DNA of 64,000 bases, taken from contig NZ_CP020038.1 in the NCBI RefSeq assembly GCF_002157225.2, positions 930,001-994,000 of the forward strand. The letters run 5' to 3'. The DNA is from Agarilytica rhodophyticola. Its GTDB lineage: Bacteria > Pseudomonadota > Gammaproteobacteria > Pseudomonadales > Cellvibrionaceae. The translations under genes were made by a program, and so were the position numbers. Shown here one piece after another: positions 20,253-29,181 of the stretch. Position 1 is the stretch's first letter. Each line of letters starts with the position of its first letter. The notes beneath the pieces were generated by a model that saw only the letters and a program-made list of their open reading frames with translations, was not told the DNA's origin and made no database searches.

Positions 20253-21131
20253 TTAAATTTTTTGCTGTATTTGTGCTGTCAATTTGGTGATGGCTTCCGT
20301 CCATCCAGATGGCCCGTAGGCTTCTGTATAAATCGTATTCTTATTGCTGTCTATGTTGGGATAATCGCTTGTTGGCGATTTTATACATACTGGAAAATCT
20401 GCAATATTTAACATTGCAATATCATTTTTATTATCTCCAAGGCAGATAAGTTTTGGTATGATTCCATCATTGATATTTTCGTTGCCGAAAGTTCCACGGT
20501 TAATTTTTTGATACTGTTCTTTTAACCAAAGTAGGGGCGTTGCTTTATCAGTTTTGCCTTGCAAATGGTAAAAACGACCTCCTTGCAGTATTTGTAAATT
20601 AGCTCGCTTAGCGTTTTCCTCAAATAATAAAAACGCATTATTATCTGCCAGCCAAATAAACGGTTCAGAAAAAAGTTTCTTAGAAGACTCCTCGGCTTGC
20701 TCTATGCTTAGACCTGTGCGTTTTGCTATCTCTTCTAGTGACCAATCGTTAAAACCAGCTAAAATGTTTCCGTATTCTTTTCGTTGTTCTGAAATAAATG
20801 ACAGTATCTCCTTGCGAGAGCAGCCAAAGGTTATGACTTGCCATTTATCGTCGATAATGCCAATTTTCTTATCCGATGTATCGAAAGGAGTAGGAATGTT
20901 CGTAGGCAATACTAGAGCCGAGCCATTCTCAACAATTAAGGGGGCTTGGATGCCTATCTTCTTTTGAAGAGTGATGGACTCTTGTAAGGTCTTGCTGGTA
21001 TTTAAAATAATAGGAATTTGTTGTTGTTGCAGCACTTCTATCGCAGGTATCGCTGCTTGCCAATCGTACGTGTGATGATCTAGTAAAGTCCCATCTAAGT
21101 CTGTGGATACAATAAATGACGTTACTTTCAC
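20253..21131 (-). CDS. Glucosyl-/mannosyl-3-phosphoglycerate phosphatase (HAD)
   Basis: HAD-superfamily phosphatase of 292 aa that dephosphorylates the product of gpgS to the osmolyte. The nucleophile motif is STDLDGTLLDHHTYDW (Asp11/Asp13). A Cof/MPGP-type C2 cap follows, then LICLGDNKNDIAML for Mg binding. The MPGP family acts on both mannosyl- and glucosyl-3-phosphoglycerate. The start codon overlaps the stop of the kinase gene by four bases (ATGA), so translation is coupled. Confidence 0.88.
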   Translation of the reverse strand: MKVTSFIVSTDLDGTLLDHHTYDWQAAIPAIEVLQQQQIPIILNTSKTLQESITLQKKIGIQAPLIVENGSALVLPTNIPTPFDTSDKKIGIIDDKWQVITFGCSRKEILSFISEQRKEYGNILAGFNDWSLEEIAKRTGLSIEQAEESSKKLFSEPFIWLADNNAFLLFEENAKRANLQILQGGRFYHLQGKTDKATPLLWLKEQYQKINRGTFGNENINDGIIPKLICLGDNKNDIAMLNIADFPVCIKSPTSDYPNIDSNKNTIYTEAYGPSGWTEAITKLTAQIQQKI

Positions 21132-22069
21132 AGCTTTGTCTCCGCTGTTGAGGATGAGTCCTTTAGAGTTAGTGCTTTTATTTGGTGATTGTCACCTAAG
21201 GTTAATAACCAGTCAGCCTTAGAAGGCAGTGTGTCGATAGCATGTTCAGTAAGCCGTTGGTAATGAGATATAAAGCGTGTAATTTCTTTTGGAGACATTG
21301 TTTTATTGTTTGCACTTTTCATTTGCTCGGAATCAAATAACTTGATCTTTTCAATGAGCTTTTGTTCTTGCAATAGGCGCCATTGATAAACAGATGCGAA
21401 GGATGGAGCTTTGAGTACGATTAAATTATCTATTTGCTCAAATAGTTCACAGTACTGATTGGCTAGTTGCTGGTTGACATACTCCCGCCATATACCTGTA
21501 GTATCCTCCTGTGCTTCTAGTTCATTTACAGGTGTCAAAAGTGCTTTACTATTTTGCGCACTTAAGCCCGTGCACCAGCCTTCCAGAATAATCACATCAA
21601 CAGAGCCCTGTATTTGATCCCAGTCGGATGTTTGTGCGCGATCATCTATCGCCTTATCAAAGCGCGGTATGTCACTCGATTGATGGGGTGACTGGTGTCT
21701 AAGTTGTTCGATTACCGCCAATGCTAATTTGACGTCATGGGTACCCGGGACACCTCTTGTTTTGAGAAGGGGGTGCACCTGCTCTGCCAGCAGTTCTCGT
21801 TCTTGCCTTGTGAGGTAGAAATCGTCGATTGAGAGAACAGCAACATTTAGCTTGAATTGTATCTCCAAGATAGCTTTAAGAAATGTAGCCAGAGTACTTT
21901 TGCCGCTACCTTGGCAGCCTTGAATGCCGATGAGCCTTGTAGCTCCCTCTGATAGATTAACCTCTGCGGCTATATCTTGTGCAATGGGTTGATACCACTG
22001 TCTTACCGTCTCAATAAAATCGTCTGGTAGCTGCTGGTCTGAAATTATTGCTCTAATATGCGATTCGAT
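21128..22069 (-). CDS. D-glycerate kinase (P-loop, GlyK type), non-standard start
   Basis: P-loop kinase predicted to phosphorylate D-glycerate. The C-terminal 246 aa follow a TTG at 21868, but starting there would remove the P-loop. The same frame stays open upstream and encodes FIETVRQWYQPIAQDIAAE and the Walker A GIQGCQGSGKST, so the gene must begin earlier. No ATG, GTG or TTG exists in this frame before the upstream stop. An ATC at 22067-22069 lies seven bases after GAGGGC (22076-22081), giving 313 aa, a normal size. Alternatively a frameshift separates an ATG at 22081-22083. It heads the glucosylglycerate operon and would salvage glycerate released by the phosphorylase. Confidence 0.8.
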   Translation of the reverse strand: MESHIRAIISDQQLPDDFIETVRQWYQPIAQDIAAEVNLSEGATRLIGIQGCQGSGKSTLATFLKAILEIQFKLNVAVLSIDDFYLTRQERELLAEQVHPLLKTRGVPGTHDVKLALAVIEQLRHQSPHQSSDIPRFDKAIDDRAQTSDWDQIQGSVDVIILEGWCTGLSAQNSKALLTPVNELEAQEDTTGIWREYVNQQLANQYCELFEQIDNLIVLKAPSFASVYQWRLLQEQKLIEKIKLFDSEQMKSANNKTMSPKEITRFISHYQRLTEHAIDTLPSKADWLLTLGDNHQIKALTLKDSSSTAETKL

Positions 22070-22213
22070 GTTTTTGCCCTCATTTGGTGCTTTTTATAAA
22101 AGGCCACTTTTTGTATATGCTCAATCTTGGTGCGTTGGCCTGGGCGCTTCTTCTCATATTTTCAGAAAAACATGACAAAACAGCTTCTGCCATAGGTAGG
22201 CTATACAAATAGC

Positions 22214-22245
22214 GCACCAATACGTTTGAAAGTACCTATTGGTGC
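22214..22245 (-). terminator. Possible terminator between sdaA and the glycerate kinase gene
   Basis: Perfect 9-base stem GCACCAATA (22214-22222) / TATTGGTGC (22237-22245) with a 14-base loop, lying downstream of sdaA on the minus strand. The better T-rich flank is on the plus strand, so direction is uncertain. Confidence 0.45.
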
Positions 22246-22301
22246 TTATTTTTAGACGGGAAGGATTGATTAACGACCTATTCTAATAGGGCTAGTAAGG
22301 G

Positions 22302-23669
22302 CTAGCATTCCGTTAAATTGACAGCGAGCCCGCCAAGAGAGGTTTCTTTGTATTTCTCAGACATTTCTAGGCCTGTTTGCTTCATAGCGGAAATACAGTT
22401 ATCTAACGGCATGATGTGATGCCCCGAGCCACGTTTTGCAAGCATCGCAGCGGTATAGGCTTTTATTGCGCCGAAGCCGTTGCGTTCGATACAAGGCACC
22501 TGTACTAGGCCTGCAACTGGATCACATGTCATACCTAAGTGGTGTTCCAGAGCAATCTCGGCAGCATTTTCTATCTGCGAGGGACTGCCTCCTAGAACAG
22601 CACACAGGCCTGCTGCGGCCATTGCGGCGGCAGAGCCGACTTCTCCTTGGCATCCTACTTCAGCCCCTGAAATTGAGCTACGGTGTTTTATTAACCCGCC
22701 AATTGCAGCTGCTGTAAGCAAGAAGTTGTGAATATCATCGCGGCTAGCATTTCTGTGTTTTACAAAGTAATGCAGCACCGCTGGAATGACTCCAGCGGCA
22801 CCGTTTGTCGGTGCTGTGACTACCAAGTGGCCTGCGGCGTTCTCTTCATTGACGGCCATGGCGTAAGCACATAGCCAATCATTTAAGGTCGTATTATCGG
22901 TGTCCTCATTTAGCTGTTGGTGGAGAGCCTTTGCTCTACGTTCAACGTTGAGTCCCCCTGGCAATTGGCCGTCATTGGCTAAACCATTGTTGACACATCT
23001 TTCCATCGCCTGCCATATCTCATCCAGAGTCGAATCTAGAGTTTCTACCCCGATGGATTTTTCCTCATTGACACGCTTCATTTGTGCGATGGACAGCCCG
23101 CTTTTTTCCGCCATTTGTAGCATAAGTGCTGCGGAGTCAAAGGGATAAGGGTAGTCTTCAATAGTGAGTACTTGTTCGCTACAGTTGATTTCTTCTAAAG
23201 TGTGGATAAAGCCGCCGCCTATTGAGAAATATGTCTGTGTATCTACACACTCTTTATCTTTTAGCAGCTGTAATATCATGCCGTTTGGATGTTCTGGCAG
23301 AGGCTCGCCTTTATCAAAATCTATATCTGAGTCGGGCAAGAATTGTATATTCAAGCCATCTATTTGCACGTTATCACGCTGTTTTAACTGATTAAGCAGT
23401 TGTGCGACATTCTCAAACGCAAGATTTTGCGGAGTATAACCATGGAGCCCCAGAATGACCGCCCCATCGGTGCCGTGGCCAATACCGGTGTAGGCAAGGG
23501 AGCCTTTCAATATGCAACGCAGTCTTAACGTATGACTTTGTGATGAATAGATACCAAGGGTTTCCTTGATCTTATTTCTGAAGGCAACAGCGGCGGACAT
23601 TGGGCCCATGGTATGTGAGCTCGACGGGCCAATACCTATTTTGAAAAGATCTAACGTGCTAATAAACAT
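22302..23669 (-). CDS. sdaA: L-serine dehydratase, single-chain iron-sulphur type
   Basis: Deaminates L-serine to pyruvate and ammonia using a labile 4Fe-4S cluster. The 455-aa length fits the one-chain type II enzymes (SdaA/SdaB/TdcG). The beta domain opens with [16 protein letters not shown] (residues 9-23). The alpha domain has [18 protein letters not shown], cysteines in [18 protein letters not shown] and [19 protein letters not shown], and a conserved C-terminal tail that can occupy the active site. It is separated from the kinase operon by about 230 bases with a hairpin and is probably its own transcript. Confidence 0.95.
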   Translation of the reverse strand: MFISTLDLFKIGIGPSSSHTMGPMSAAVAFRNKIKETLGIYSSQSHTLRLRCILKGSLAYTGIGHGTDGAVILGLHGYTPQNLAFENVAQLLNQLKQRDNVQIDGLNIQFLPDSDIDFDKGEPLPEHPNGMILQLLKDKECVDTQTYFSIGGGFIHTLEEINCSEQVLTIEDYPYPFDSAALMLQMAEKSGLSIAQMKRVNEEKSIGVETLDSTLDEIWQAMERCVNNGLANDGQLPGGLNVERRAKALHQQLNEDTDNTTLNDWLCAYAMAVNEENAAGHLVVTAPTNGAAGVIPAVLHYFVKHRNASRDDIHNFLLTAAAIGGLIKHRSSISGAEVGCQGEVGSAAAMAAAGLCAVLGGSPSQIENAAEIALEHHLGMTCDPVAGLVQVPCIERNGFGAIKAYTAAMLAKRGSGHHIMPLDNCISAMKQTGLEMSEKYKETSLGGLAVNLTEC

Positions 23670-23877
23670 AATGCTCTGCCCTTGGATTTAAGCGTATTTA
23701 TTGGCGTAGTTTGCTGCGTGAATGAGAATATGAACAGGGGTAAATGGTATTTTTTCGAAAAAGTAGGCTGGAAGTACACTAAAAGTGCACTAATATTGTT
23801 CGGTGAGCTATTTCCGGCATACTCATCTTGTGCCTTTTGCTCGACTTTCGAGCGAATATAGCGTGATGAATACGGGC

Positions 23878-25032
23878 TTAGCTCGCTGCTAAAGGTTGTT
23901 CTTGCAGTACTACATCCAGCGAAGCAACTTCCCCGCCTCGGATAAACTCAATTGTTACGGTTTCTCCTGGTCGAGATTCTTGAATCATCTGAATAATATC
24001 TGTCACTTCTTTAACTGGGTTGCCGCGAATTCCAATGATGATATCTCCTCGTTTCAGCCCAGCTTTTTCTGCCGGCCCACCTTCCATTGTACGTGTGATA
24101 ACTACGCCGGTAGCTGCATTAAAGCCTGAGTTCTGAGCCGCTGCTGACTGCAATGCCTGCGCCTCAACACCTAGCCAGCCTCTCACTACTCGCCCAAACT
24201 TCACTATATCGTTAAGGGTTTGCATTGCGATATCAACGGGTACGGCAAAGCCTATACCCCCAGAACCCGTTTCATCAAGATTGGCAGTATTAATACCAAG
24301 CAAATTACCGTGTACATCGATTAATGCGCCGCCAGAGCTACCAGGATGAATGGCTGCATCAGTTTGGATAAAATTCTCGAAGGTTGAAATATTTAAGTTT
24401 CTGTTACGGCTGCGCGTGGCACTAATAATACCTTGAGTAACGGTTTGGCCAACGCCAAAGGGGTTGCCTATTGCCAGTACTACGTCGCCGACTCGTGATA
24501 TGTCTTCGCTAATGGATACGGGTTGCAAGTTATCTAGCTCTATTTTCAATATGGCTAGATCTCGTTCTCTATTTTCACCAAGCACTTGGGCGTGGGCATT
24601 CCTGCCATCTTCCAGCGCGACAACAATTTCGTCAGCCCCACCGATAACATGGTAATTAGTAAGAATGTGGCCTTCTTTAGTAACAATGACACCAGAACCA
24701 AGTGCTGATTGCATGCGTTTGCGGCGAGGAATATCGGCACTATTAAAAAACAGCCTAAAAATAGGGTCTTTGAAAAGTGGGTGAAGTTTTTGTTCGACTT
24801 GCTTACGGGTATAGATGTTAACAACGCTTTGAGATGCCTTGCTCACTGCATCGGAGTAGGAAACAGGGCCTATCCATTCATTTTTTGAAGACCCCGTATG
24901 TTCTGTCTGCACAAATTTAGGCAAAGAGAACTTGAGTTGTGCCGGGGAAAATGTCAACACCAAAAGTGCAGCGAGAAGCCCTAATGTTACTGGCCAGCGA
25001 ACAAATAAGAAAAGGGCTTTAAGTGAACTCAT
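23878..25032 (-). CDS. degS: Membrane-anchored periplasmic serine protease DegS/AlgW
   Basis: HtrA-family protease that senses misfolded outer-membrane proteins and starts RseA/MucA cleavage. It is 384 aa: an N-terminal membrane anchor (about 12-32), a trypsin-like domain with His128 (NYHVIGG), Asp158 (RDLAILKI) and Ser233 (HPGSSGGALI), and one PDZ domain (about 275-375, GVVITRTMEGGPAEKAGLKRGDII). One PDZ plus an anchor distinguishes it from DegP/MucD. Its position beside yhcB, zapE and rplM matches E. coli. Confidence 0.93.
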   Translation of the reverse strand: MSSLKALFLFVRWPVTLGLLAALLVLTFSPAQLKFSLPKFVQTEHTGSSKNEWIGPVSYSDAVSKASQSVVNIYTRKQVEQKLHPLFKDPIFRLFFNSADIPRRKRMQSALGSGVIVTKEGHILTNYHVIGGADEIVVALEDGRNAHAQVLGENRERDLAILKIELDNLQPVSISEDISRVGDVVLAIGNPFGVGQTVTQGIISATRSRNRNLNISTFENFIQTDAAIHPGSSGGALIDVHGNLLGINTANLDETGSGGIGFAVPVDIAMQTLNDIVKFGRVVRGWLGVEAQALQSAAAQNSGFNAATGVVITRTMEGGPAEKAGLKRGDIIIGIRGNPVKEVTDIIQMIQESRPGETVTIEFIRGGEVASLDVVLQEQPLAAS

Positions 25033-25246
25033 AGAAAAATACGTTTTCCGTTATCTTAGTATCAAATTATGGATATGTTCGAGCTTGGGCCTGAGTAAAT
25101 ACATCTGCCGAACTCTAAAGAAGCCGTTCTATGTGTTTTATAATCCCTCACTTATTAAGAAGTAGTTGCTGATAGCCTCGCTTAATTGTAATGATTTTAT
25201 TAAGTTGTTTAAATGCTTATGACTCCAATCACTTGCTGATATTTAT

Positions 25247-25729
25247 CTAGCCTCTGTTACCTGCGGTTAAGCTCTCGATATTATCTTCTTCACGAACATC
25301 ATCGAGACCAAATTCCTCACTTAGTGTTCCCGCTTGCCCCGGCACCTTTGGAGCCCAGTCTTTCGGTGGTTCGAAATTTAACTCTTCAATAGAATCTTGA
25401 GCTTCTATGCCTAGATTGCGGTCGCCGGCATCGAGAATCTTTTTGCTGATTTCGGCATTAGTGAGTTGGATCGCTCCTTTTGCCAAATGATCATGGACTT
25501 CTTTGTAGGCATTTGTCAGGTTAGTGACCAGCTTGGATGTGTCGGCAAAGTGTTGAGAGACATCTTGTTGATATCTTTCTAATTCACTGCGAGAGGCTTG
25601 AAGACTTTGCTCGAGATCTTTTTGCATTTCTGGCGGCATAAGTGTACGGCTGATTACCGCGCCTATAAGGCCACCAATGCAAAAAACAATAGCGCTGACC
25701 ATCAGTAAAGTTTCCAGTGAGAACGTCAC
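25247..25729 (-). CDS. yhcB: YhcB/ZapG family (DUF1043) cell-envelope protein
   Basis: Inner-membrane protein of the YhcB family, linked in E. coli to cell division and envelope growth. I place the start at GTG 25729 because GGAGGA lies five bases upstream. A longer frame to 25762 would put that ribosome site inside the gene. The 160-aa product has one N-terminal membrane segment (LLMVSAIVFCIGGLIGAVISRTL), a coiled-coil stretch (about 45-85, rich in Gln/Glu/Leu, QKDLEQSLQASRSELERYQQ), and a disordered acidic tail. It is divergent from zapE. Confidence 0.9.
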   Translation of the reverse strand: MTFSLETLLMVSAIVFCIGGLIGAVISRTLMPPEMQKDLEQSLQASRSELERYQQDVSQHFADTSKLVTNLTNAYKEVHDHLAKGAIQLTNAEISKKILDAGDRNLGIEAQDSIEELNFEPPKDWAPKVPGQAGTLSEEFGLDDVREEDNIESLTAGNRG

Positions 25730-25938
25730 GTTCTTCCTCCTAATATTAGTGGTGCCAATCACTCTTTAATGGTGAATATGCGGCATGATTACTTCATGAT
25801 CGCTGATACTAAGTAATTTCTGCTGCTTTAGTCGTATCAAACTGTAGAATACGGCCAGTCAATGATTACTTGATCAGCGATAAGTTGATAGGGGCTTTTT
25901 CCACAGCTCGCCTATAAGTAATTATGATACATAAAAAT

Positions 25939-25952
25939 CCCCATCGATGGGG
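25939..25952. promoter_or_regulatory. 14-bp perfect palindrome upstream of zapE
   Basis: CCCCATCGATGGGG is a perfect palindrome without a loop, 31 bases before the zapE start, in the gap divergent from yhcB. It could be a protein-binding site. No known regulator is identified. Confidence 0.35.
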
Positions 25953-25983
25953 GTATTAAGTAGAAATTAGGAAGCAGTGTGTT

Positions 25984-27102
25984 ATGTCCTTATCCCCACA
26001 AGATCGGTACTTGAGAGATCTAAGTGAGCATGGTTTTCAGGAAGACGATGCTCAAAAGCATGCAATTGAGCATTTGCAAGCGCTCTACCAGACCCTTATC
26101 GACGAAAATAAACGCAGTTCGCAGCAAAAGTTCATACAGCGTATTGCTTCCCTGTTTTCAAAAAAACAGCCGGCCGAAGTAACTAAAGGTCTATATTTTT
26201 GGGGCGGTGTTGGTCGCGGGAAAACCTATTTAATGGATATATTCTACGACTCCTTGCCGTTTGAAAACAAAATGCGTACACATTTTCATCGCTTTATGCG
26301 CCGCGTGCATAAGGAAATGAAAGAGATAAAGGATCAATCTGATCCTCTTGTAGTCGTAGCAAACAAACTTGCTGACGAAGCCAAAGTCATCTGTTTCGAT
26401 GAGTTCTTTGTGGTAGATATCACTGATGCCATGATTCTAGCCAACTTACTTGAGGTGCTGTTCAAAAGGGGAGTCGTGCTTGTTACCACCTCCAATATTG
26501 TGCCCGATGGCCTCTATAAAGATGGTTTACAGCGAGCTCGTTTTTTACCTGCTATTGATTTGCTTAATCACCATACCACTGTCGTTAATGTGGACGGTGG
26601 CATTGATTATCGTCTGCGTACTTTAACGAAGGCAACCTTGTATCACACGCCTTTAAGCGACCAAACTCATCAAGCGCTGGAAGTATTTTTCTATGATATC
26701 GTCGCCGATCGTGATGCGATTTGTGAAGATGTGGCAATAGAAGTGGAAGGGCGTGAGATTAGAGCAGTTAAAGAGGCTGAAGATGTTGTTTGGTTTCAGT
26801 TCTCGGCTCTGTGTGATGGCCCTAGATCGCAAAATGACTATATTGAAATTGCGCGAGAGTACCATACGGTGATTGTCGAAAATGTACCATCTATGGGAGC
26901 ACATAACGACGACCAAGCTAGGCGTTTCATATATATGGTGGATGAATTTTACGATCGTGGAGTGAAATTAATGCTTTCGGCAGAATTGCCTATGCCTGAG
27001 TTATATCAAAAAGGCCGTTTAAGCTTTGAATTTGAGCGCACATTGAGCCGTATCCAAGAAATGCAAAGTCAAGAGTATCTAGCTTGCCCTCACTTAGGAT
27101 AG
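25984..27102 (+). CDS. zapE: Cell division ATPase ZapE (AFG1-like)
   Basis: AFG1/LACE1-type P-loop ATPase associated with the Z ring under stress. It is 372 aa. Walker A is GGVGRGKTYLMD (Gly75-Lys80-Thr81). Walker B with the neighbouring element is VICFDEFFVVDITDAMIL, followed by the sensor-like LVTTSNIVPDGLYKDGLQR. Position between yhcB (divergent) and rplM-rpsI is the normal gammaproteobacterial arrangement. Cytoplasmic, membrane-associated at the septum by homology. Confidence 0.95.
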   Translation: MSLSPQDRYLRDLSEHGFQEDDAQKHAIEHLQALYQTLIDENKRSSQQKFIQRIASLFSKKQPAEVTKGLYFWGGVGRGKTYLMDIFYDSLPFENKMRTHFHRFMRRVHKEMKEIKDQSDPLVVVANKLADEAKVICFDEFFVVDITDAMILANLLEVLFKRGVVLVTTSNIVPDGLYKDGLQRARFLPAIDLLNHHTTVVNVDGGIDYRLRTLTKATLYHTPLSDQTHQALEVFFYDIVADRDAICEDVAIEVEGREIRAVKEAEDVVWFQFSALCDGPRSQNDYIEIAREYHTVIVENVPSMGAHNDDQARRFIYMVDEFYDRGVKLMLSAELPMPELYQKGRLSFEFERTLSRIQEMQSQEYLACPHLG

Positions 27103-27275
27103 AAGTGGCCGTATTACTCCTCAGTCGAGGAAATGGGTGGCAGGGGAAATAGATGTAAAAAGTGCTTGAATGCTGAACAACGCTTATGTAGAATCCGCCC
27201 TCTTTTTGGGGCCTGGTTGCTCCAATTTAAATTTTTCTCTTATTAATCCGTACCTCGTTTTAGGGCAAATATAAC

Positions 27276-27704
27276 ATGAAGACTATTAGTGCCACACCAG
27301 AGACAGTAAAACGCGATTGGTACATTATCGACGCTTCTGGCAAAACCTTGGGCCGCATGGCTGCTGAGGTTGCTCACCGTTTACGCGGCAAGCATAAGCC
27401 AGAATATACCCCACATGTCGACACTGGTGATTACATTGTGATCATCAATGCTGAAAAAGTGCATGTAACAGGTAATAAAGCGAATGATAAAATGTATCAT
27501 CGTCATACCGGTTATCCCGGCGGCTTGAAATCAATCAACTTTAATAAGCTCATTGATAAAGCTCCCGAGCGCGTTATTCAGAGTGCTGTAAAAGGCATGT
27601 TGCCAAAAGGGCCTCTTGGTCGCGCAATGTTCAAGAAAATGAAGGTTTATGCTGGTGATGTACATCCGCATGCCGCTCAGCAACCTCAAGAATTGAAACT
27701 ATAA
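27276..27704 (+). CDS. rplM: 50S ribosomal protein L13
   Basis: Primary 23S rRNA-binding protein of the large subunit, 142 aa as expected. Characteristic segments are [41 protein letters not shown] and [17 protein letters not shown]. It forms the universal rplM-rpsI pair, with 10 bases between genes. Strong housekeeping gene. The upstream 170 bases include the promoter and leader, in which E. coli L13 autoregulates. I see no proof of that here. Confidence 0.99.
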   Translation: MKTISATPETVKRDWYIIDASGKTLGRMAAEVAHRLRGKHKPEYTPHVDTGDYIVIINAEKVHVTGNKANDKMYHRHTGYPGGLKSINFNKLIDKAPERVIQSAVKGMLPKGPLGRAMFKKMKVYAGDVHPHAAQQPQELKL

Positions 27705-27714
27705 GGATAGCAGT

Positions 27715-28107
27715 ATGGCTGCAGAACAATACTATGGTACGGGTCGTCGTAAAACTTCAACGGCTCGCGTCTTTATCACTAAAGGTAGCGGTAAAATCAC
27801 CGTAAATGGTCGTCCTGTTGACGAGTATTTTGGTCGTGAAGTTGCACGTATGATCGTGCGTCAGCCGCTTGAATGTACTGAAAACGTTGATGCCTTCGAT
27901 ATCAATGCTACGGTTAAAGGTGGTGGTAGCTTTGGTCAAGCTGGTGCTATCCGTCACGGTCTAACTCGTGCTCTAATGGCATACAGTGAAGAGTTGCGCG
28001 GCCCTCTGCGTCAAGCAGGCTACGTTACTCGCGATGCTCGTGAAGTTGAACGTAAGAAAGTCGGCTTGCGTAAAGCTCGTAAAAAGCCTCAATTTTCGAA
28101 GCGTTAA
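27715..28107 (+). CDS. rpsI: 30S ribosomal protein S9
   Basis: Small-subunit protein whose C-terminal tail reaches the P-site tRNA. It is 130 aa, with [15 protein letters not shown] at the start, [10 protein letters not shown] in the middle, and the conserved basic end [15 protein letters not shown]. It is cotranscribed with rplM and followed by a strong terminator. Confidence 0.99.
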   Translation: MAAEQYYGTGRRKTSTARVFITKGSGKITVNGRPVDEYFGREVARMIVRQPLECTENVDAFDINATVKGGGSFGQAGAIRHGLTRALMAYSEELRGPLRQAGYVTRDAREVERKKVGLRKARKKPQFSKR

Positions 28108-28133
28108 TCAGATTTATCTTTGCATTGTGGTGG

Positions 28134-28162
28134 CGCCCAAGTTTGCTGACTTGGGCGTTTTT
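28134..28162 (+). terminator. Rho-independent terminator after rpsI
   Basis: Perfect 9-base stem CGCCCAAGT (28134-28142) / ACTTGGGCG (28149-28157), loop TTGCTG, followed directly by five T. Ends the rplM-rpsI operon. Confidence 0.93.
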
Positions 28163-28585
28163 GTGTATATGAACTATGCTAAGCCCAGTGCCGTATCTAT
28201 ATTGAACAAGATTGTGCAAGTAAAAGACTTTTTAACGGCTTACATCGCGTCCGCACTTTTTGCTTAAGTATTTAGGTCGTGCTTTAAGCTAAAATGTTAT
28301 AAGAACTTGCGATTATCTTGTGACTTGTAATGTTTTTCTTTAACATGTGCCCAATTTTTTAGCCGGCCTTAGGAAAGTACATTATATCTACTTATTATTG
28401 AGTGGCAGTATATTTAATAATCAAAATTGCCAGTCATGAGAATTTTTATTCTTGGCTTATATTGCTAGAGGTTCAAACGACAGTGTTTCTCATCGAAAAC
28501 TTATCTGCTCGACTTGTCATGCAATTGATCGCCGCTAAAAAACCAGCCTTCAAAATTAGCCTTATCAAGAGGGGAGATTTACGTC
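28163..28585. other. Intergenic region with the pet operon promoter
   Basis: About 420 bases between the rpsI terminator and petA. No supported gene: a short open frame that overlaps the petA start lacks a ribosome site. The petA ribosome site GGGGAG is at the 3' end. Confidence 0.5.
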
Positions 28586-29179
28586 ATGAGTAATGACGGT
28601 GTGAATGTAGGTCGTCGTCGAGTGTTAACCGCGCTCACGTCTGCAGTTGGGGCCGCAGGTGTCATTGGGGCTGCTGTGCCTTTTGTGGGTTCTTGGAATC
28701 CAAGTGCCAGAGCGAAAGCAGCAGGTGCACCCGTATCAATTAATATAAGTAAGCTCGAACCTGGGCAGATGATAACTGTAGAGTGGCGAGGTAAGCCGGT
28801 TTACGTTTTCCGTCGCACCCCAGAAGCTCTGAGTGACTTATCAAAAATGGAGCCTAGTTTACGAGATCCTGAATCCGAGAAATCTGTGCAGCCAGAGTAC
28901 GCAAAAAATAAAACGCGTTCTATCACTGAAGAGGTGGCTGTAATTCTGGGCTTATGTACTCACTTAGGTTGTGCGCCTACTTACCGCCCTGAAGTCGGAG
29001 CGCAAGACCTCGGTGGTGATGCGTGGCTTGGTGGCTTTTTCTGCGCTTGTCACGGCTCTAAGTTTGACTTGGCCGGACGTGTTCTAACTGGAGTTCCTGC
29101 ACCAATTAATTTGGAAGTCCCCCCTCATAAATATGCCAGTGATGATGTCATTATCATTGGTGAAGATCAGGAGGCATAA
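28586..29179 (+). CDS. petA: Ubiquinol-cytochrome c reductase Rieske iron-sulphur subunit
   Basis: High-potential 2Fe-2S subunit of complex III that takes an electron from ubiquinol. It is 197 aa. The N terminus carries a twin-arginine signal/anchor (GRRRVLTALTSAVGAAGVIGAAVPFVG). The Rieske boxes are CTHLGC (Cys124, His126, Cys129) and CACHGS (Cys153, Cys155, His156). It is followed after two bases by the fused cytochrome b/c1 gene, so the operon encodes the full three-subunit bc1 complex. Confidence 0.97.
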   Translation: MSNDGVNVGRRRVLTALTSAVGAAGVIGAAVPFVGSWNPSARAKAAGAPVSINISKLEPGQMITVEWRGKPVYVFRRTPEALSDLSKMEPSLRDPESEKSVQPEYAKNKTRSITEEVAVILGLCTHLGCAPTYRPEVGAQDLGGDAWLGGFFCACHGSKFDLAGRVLTGVPAPINLEVPPHKYASDDVIIIGEDQEA

Positions 29180-29181
29180 CA

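Noticed and set aside
23839-23853. GCTCGA-CTT-TCGAGC hairpin between degS and sdaA as a terminator
   Set aside because: The stem is only six bases, and no T tract follows on the minus strand where degS ends.
28402-28593. 63-codon frame just before petA
   Set aside because: Overlaps the petA start and its ribosome site, and has no family resemblance.
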